NCBI GenBank assembly: GCA_015487335.1
Contig: WFPZ01000063.1
Location: forward strand, 1-5,788
DNA length: 5,788 bases
DNA from: Paracoccaceae bacterium
GTDB lineage: Bacteria; Pseudomonadota; Alphaproteobacteria; Rhodobacterales; Rhodobacteraceae
Direction: 5' to 3'
Below, piece after piece: positions 5,267 to 5,788 of this stretch (the first letter of the stretch is position 1; each line of letters starts with the position of its first letter). The position numbers and the translations under genes were made by a program. Below the pieces are notes generated by a model. That model was not told where the DNA came from. It saw nothing but the letters and a program-made list of their open reading frames with translations, and did no database searches.

Positions 5267-5578
5267 AACCTTGATCTCGACATCCACCCCGGCGGCCAGG
5301 TCGAGCTTCATCAGCGCGTCCACGGTCTGCGGAGTGGGGTCGACGATGTCGAGAAGCCGCTTGTGGGTACGGATCTCGAACTGGTCGCGCGACTTCTTGT
5401 CGATATGCGGACCGCGGAGAACCGTGAACTTCTCGATCTTGTTGGGCAGCGGGATGGGGCCACGCACGGTGGCGCCGGTCCGCTTGGCCGTGTTGACGAT
5501 TTCCTGCGTGCTGGCATCCAGCACGCGGTAGTCAAAGGCCTTCAGCCGGATGCGAATGTTTTGGCTTTGGATTGCCAT
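5264..5578 (-). CDS. rpsJ: 30S ribosomal protein S10 (NusE)
   Basis: S10 is a 30S head protein. Outside the ribosome, as NusE, it pairs with NusB in transcription antitermination and links NusG-bound RNA polymerase to the leading ribosome (known for E. coli). The 104-residue sequence begins MAIQSQNIRIRLKAFDYRVL and contains the extended loop with GPIPLPNKIEKFTVLRGPHID at 40-60 and SRDQFEIRTHKRLLDI at 63-78. The length matches the family (102-104). The chosen ATG has GAAAGG at 5588-5593, 9 nt upstream. It is the first gene of the S10 cluster, 103 nt... i.e. 79 bp after the tuf stop, with two hairpins but no recognisable promoter between them, so it is probably transcribed from the str operon or from a promoter within tuf or further upstream. 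Confidence 0.98.
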   Translation of the reverse strand: MAIQSQNIRIRLKAFDYRVLDASTQEIVNTAKRTGATVRGPIPLPNKIEKFTVLRGPHIDKKSRDQFEIRTHKRLLDIVDPTPQTVDALMKLDLAAGVDVEIKV

Positions 5579-5657
5579 CTTGACGTGCCTTTCGCGGCTA
5601 GGAGCCGAGAGGTGGAGCGGGCGCTCCGGCCCGCCCCACTTCGAACCCCGGTTTTCC
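5579..5657 (-). promoter_or_regulatory. tuf-rpsJ spacer with two hairpins
   Basis: On the minus-strand transcript GUGGGGCGGGC (5639-5629) pairs with GCCCGCUCCAC (5622-5612), eleven pairs with one G-U, around a 6-nt loop CGGAGC. The bases that follow are CUCUCGG, without a U-run, so this is not a typical intrinsic terminator. A second stem, CGGCU (5607-5603) with AGCCG (5599-5595) and a 3-nt loop, ends 2 nt before the rpsJ ribosome binding site GAAAGG (5593-5588). No convincing -35/-10 pair is present. The spacer is the natural place for a leader that controls the S10 cluster or a processing site between EF-Tu and ribosomal mRNA. Confidence 0.5.
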
Positions 5658-5788
5658 TTACTCGATGATCTTGGAGACGACGCCGGATCCGACGGTGCGT
5701 CCGCCTTCGCGGATGGCGAAGCGCAGGCCCTCTTCCATGGCGATCGGGGCGATCAGCTCGACCGAGAACTTCAGGTTGTCGCCCGGCA
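5658..5788 (-). CDS. tuf: Elongation factor Tu, C-terminal 42 residues (5' end outside window)
   Basis: The frame enters from the right edge and ends at the TAA at 5660-5658. The visible part reads PGDNLKFSVELIAPIAMEEG and then LRFAIREGGRTVGSGVVSKIIE. This is the end of EF-Tu domain 3, including the canonical FAIREGGRTVG and the terminal KIIE. EF-Tu is the GTPase that brings aminoacyl-tRNA to the ribosomal A site, and its domain 3 contacts tRNA and EF-Ts. The GTP-binding domain is outside the window. The position ahead of rpsJ is the usual junction of the str and S10 operons in alphaproteobacteria. Many bacteria of this group carry a second tuf copy, so this may be one of two. Confidence 0.97.
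   Translation of the reverse strand, partial: PGDNLKFSVELIAPIAMEEGLRFAIREGGRTVGSGVVSKIIE

Noticed and set aside
4361..5668. Plus-strand 435-codon open frame antisense to rplD, rplC and rpsJ
   Set aside because: Same reason: a composition-driven shadow that also runs through the tuf-rpsJ hairpin spacer.
1..5788. A hidden novel system, mobile element, CRISPR array or RNA gene
   Set aside because: Genes with known ribosomal functions fill nearly the whole window. No direct-repeat array, transposase, terminal inverted repeats or tRNA-like fold is visible, and the gaps are explained by leader, promoter and terminator elements.

Overview
The window holds a minus-strand run of twelve translation genes, read from the right edge to the left: tuf (3' end only), rpsJ, rplC, rplD, rplW, rplB, rpsS, rplV, rpsC, rplP, rpmC, rpsQ and rplN (5' end only). 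Two of these are cut by the window edges. This is the bacterial S10 ribosomal-protein cluster, joined to the end of the str operon (tuf) on one side and the start of the spc operon (rplN) on the other. The high GC content, the order tuf-rpsJ and the protein sequences (for example the L22 tail, the L3 tail and S10) point to an alphaproteobacterium. Rhodobacterales (Rhodobacter/Paracoccus/Roseobacter type) is the most likely order, but this rests on recognition and not on a search.

Layout. Positions 5658-5788 carry the EF-Tu C-terminus. A 79-bp spacer with two hairpins follows, then rpsJ. The block rpsJ-rplC-rplD-rplW is tightly coupled, with a 15-nt gap, an 11-nt overlap and a 4-nt overlap. 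A 96-bp spacer with a strong terminator-like hairpin separates rplW from rplB. The block rplB-rpsS-rplV-rpsC-rplP is again tight, with gaps of 3 and 3 nt, a 1-nt overlap and a 12-nt gap. A 210-bp spacer between rplP and rpmC contains an intrinsic terminator with a UUCG loop, a well-formed sigma70-type promoter and a leader hairpin. rpmC and rpsQ then follow with a 3-nt gap, and a 78-bp spacer leads to rplN.

The products build both subunits: S3, S10, S17 and S19 for 30S, and L2, L3, L4, L14, L16, L22, L23 and L29 for 50S. EF-Tu delivers aminoacyl-tRNA to the finished ribosome. All complete genes look intact, with normal lengths and family signatures. I see no mobile element, RNA gene, CRISPR array or accessory system. 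The points of interest are regulatory: the operon appears to be divided by RNA structures, and at rplP/rpmC by a terminator followed by a new promoter. The long plus-strand frames are antisense shadows of the GC-rich genes.
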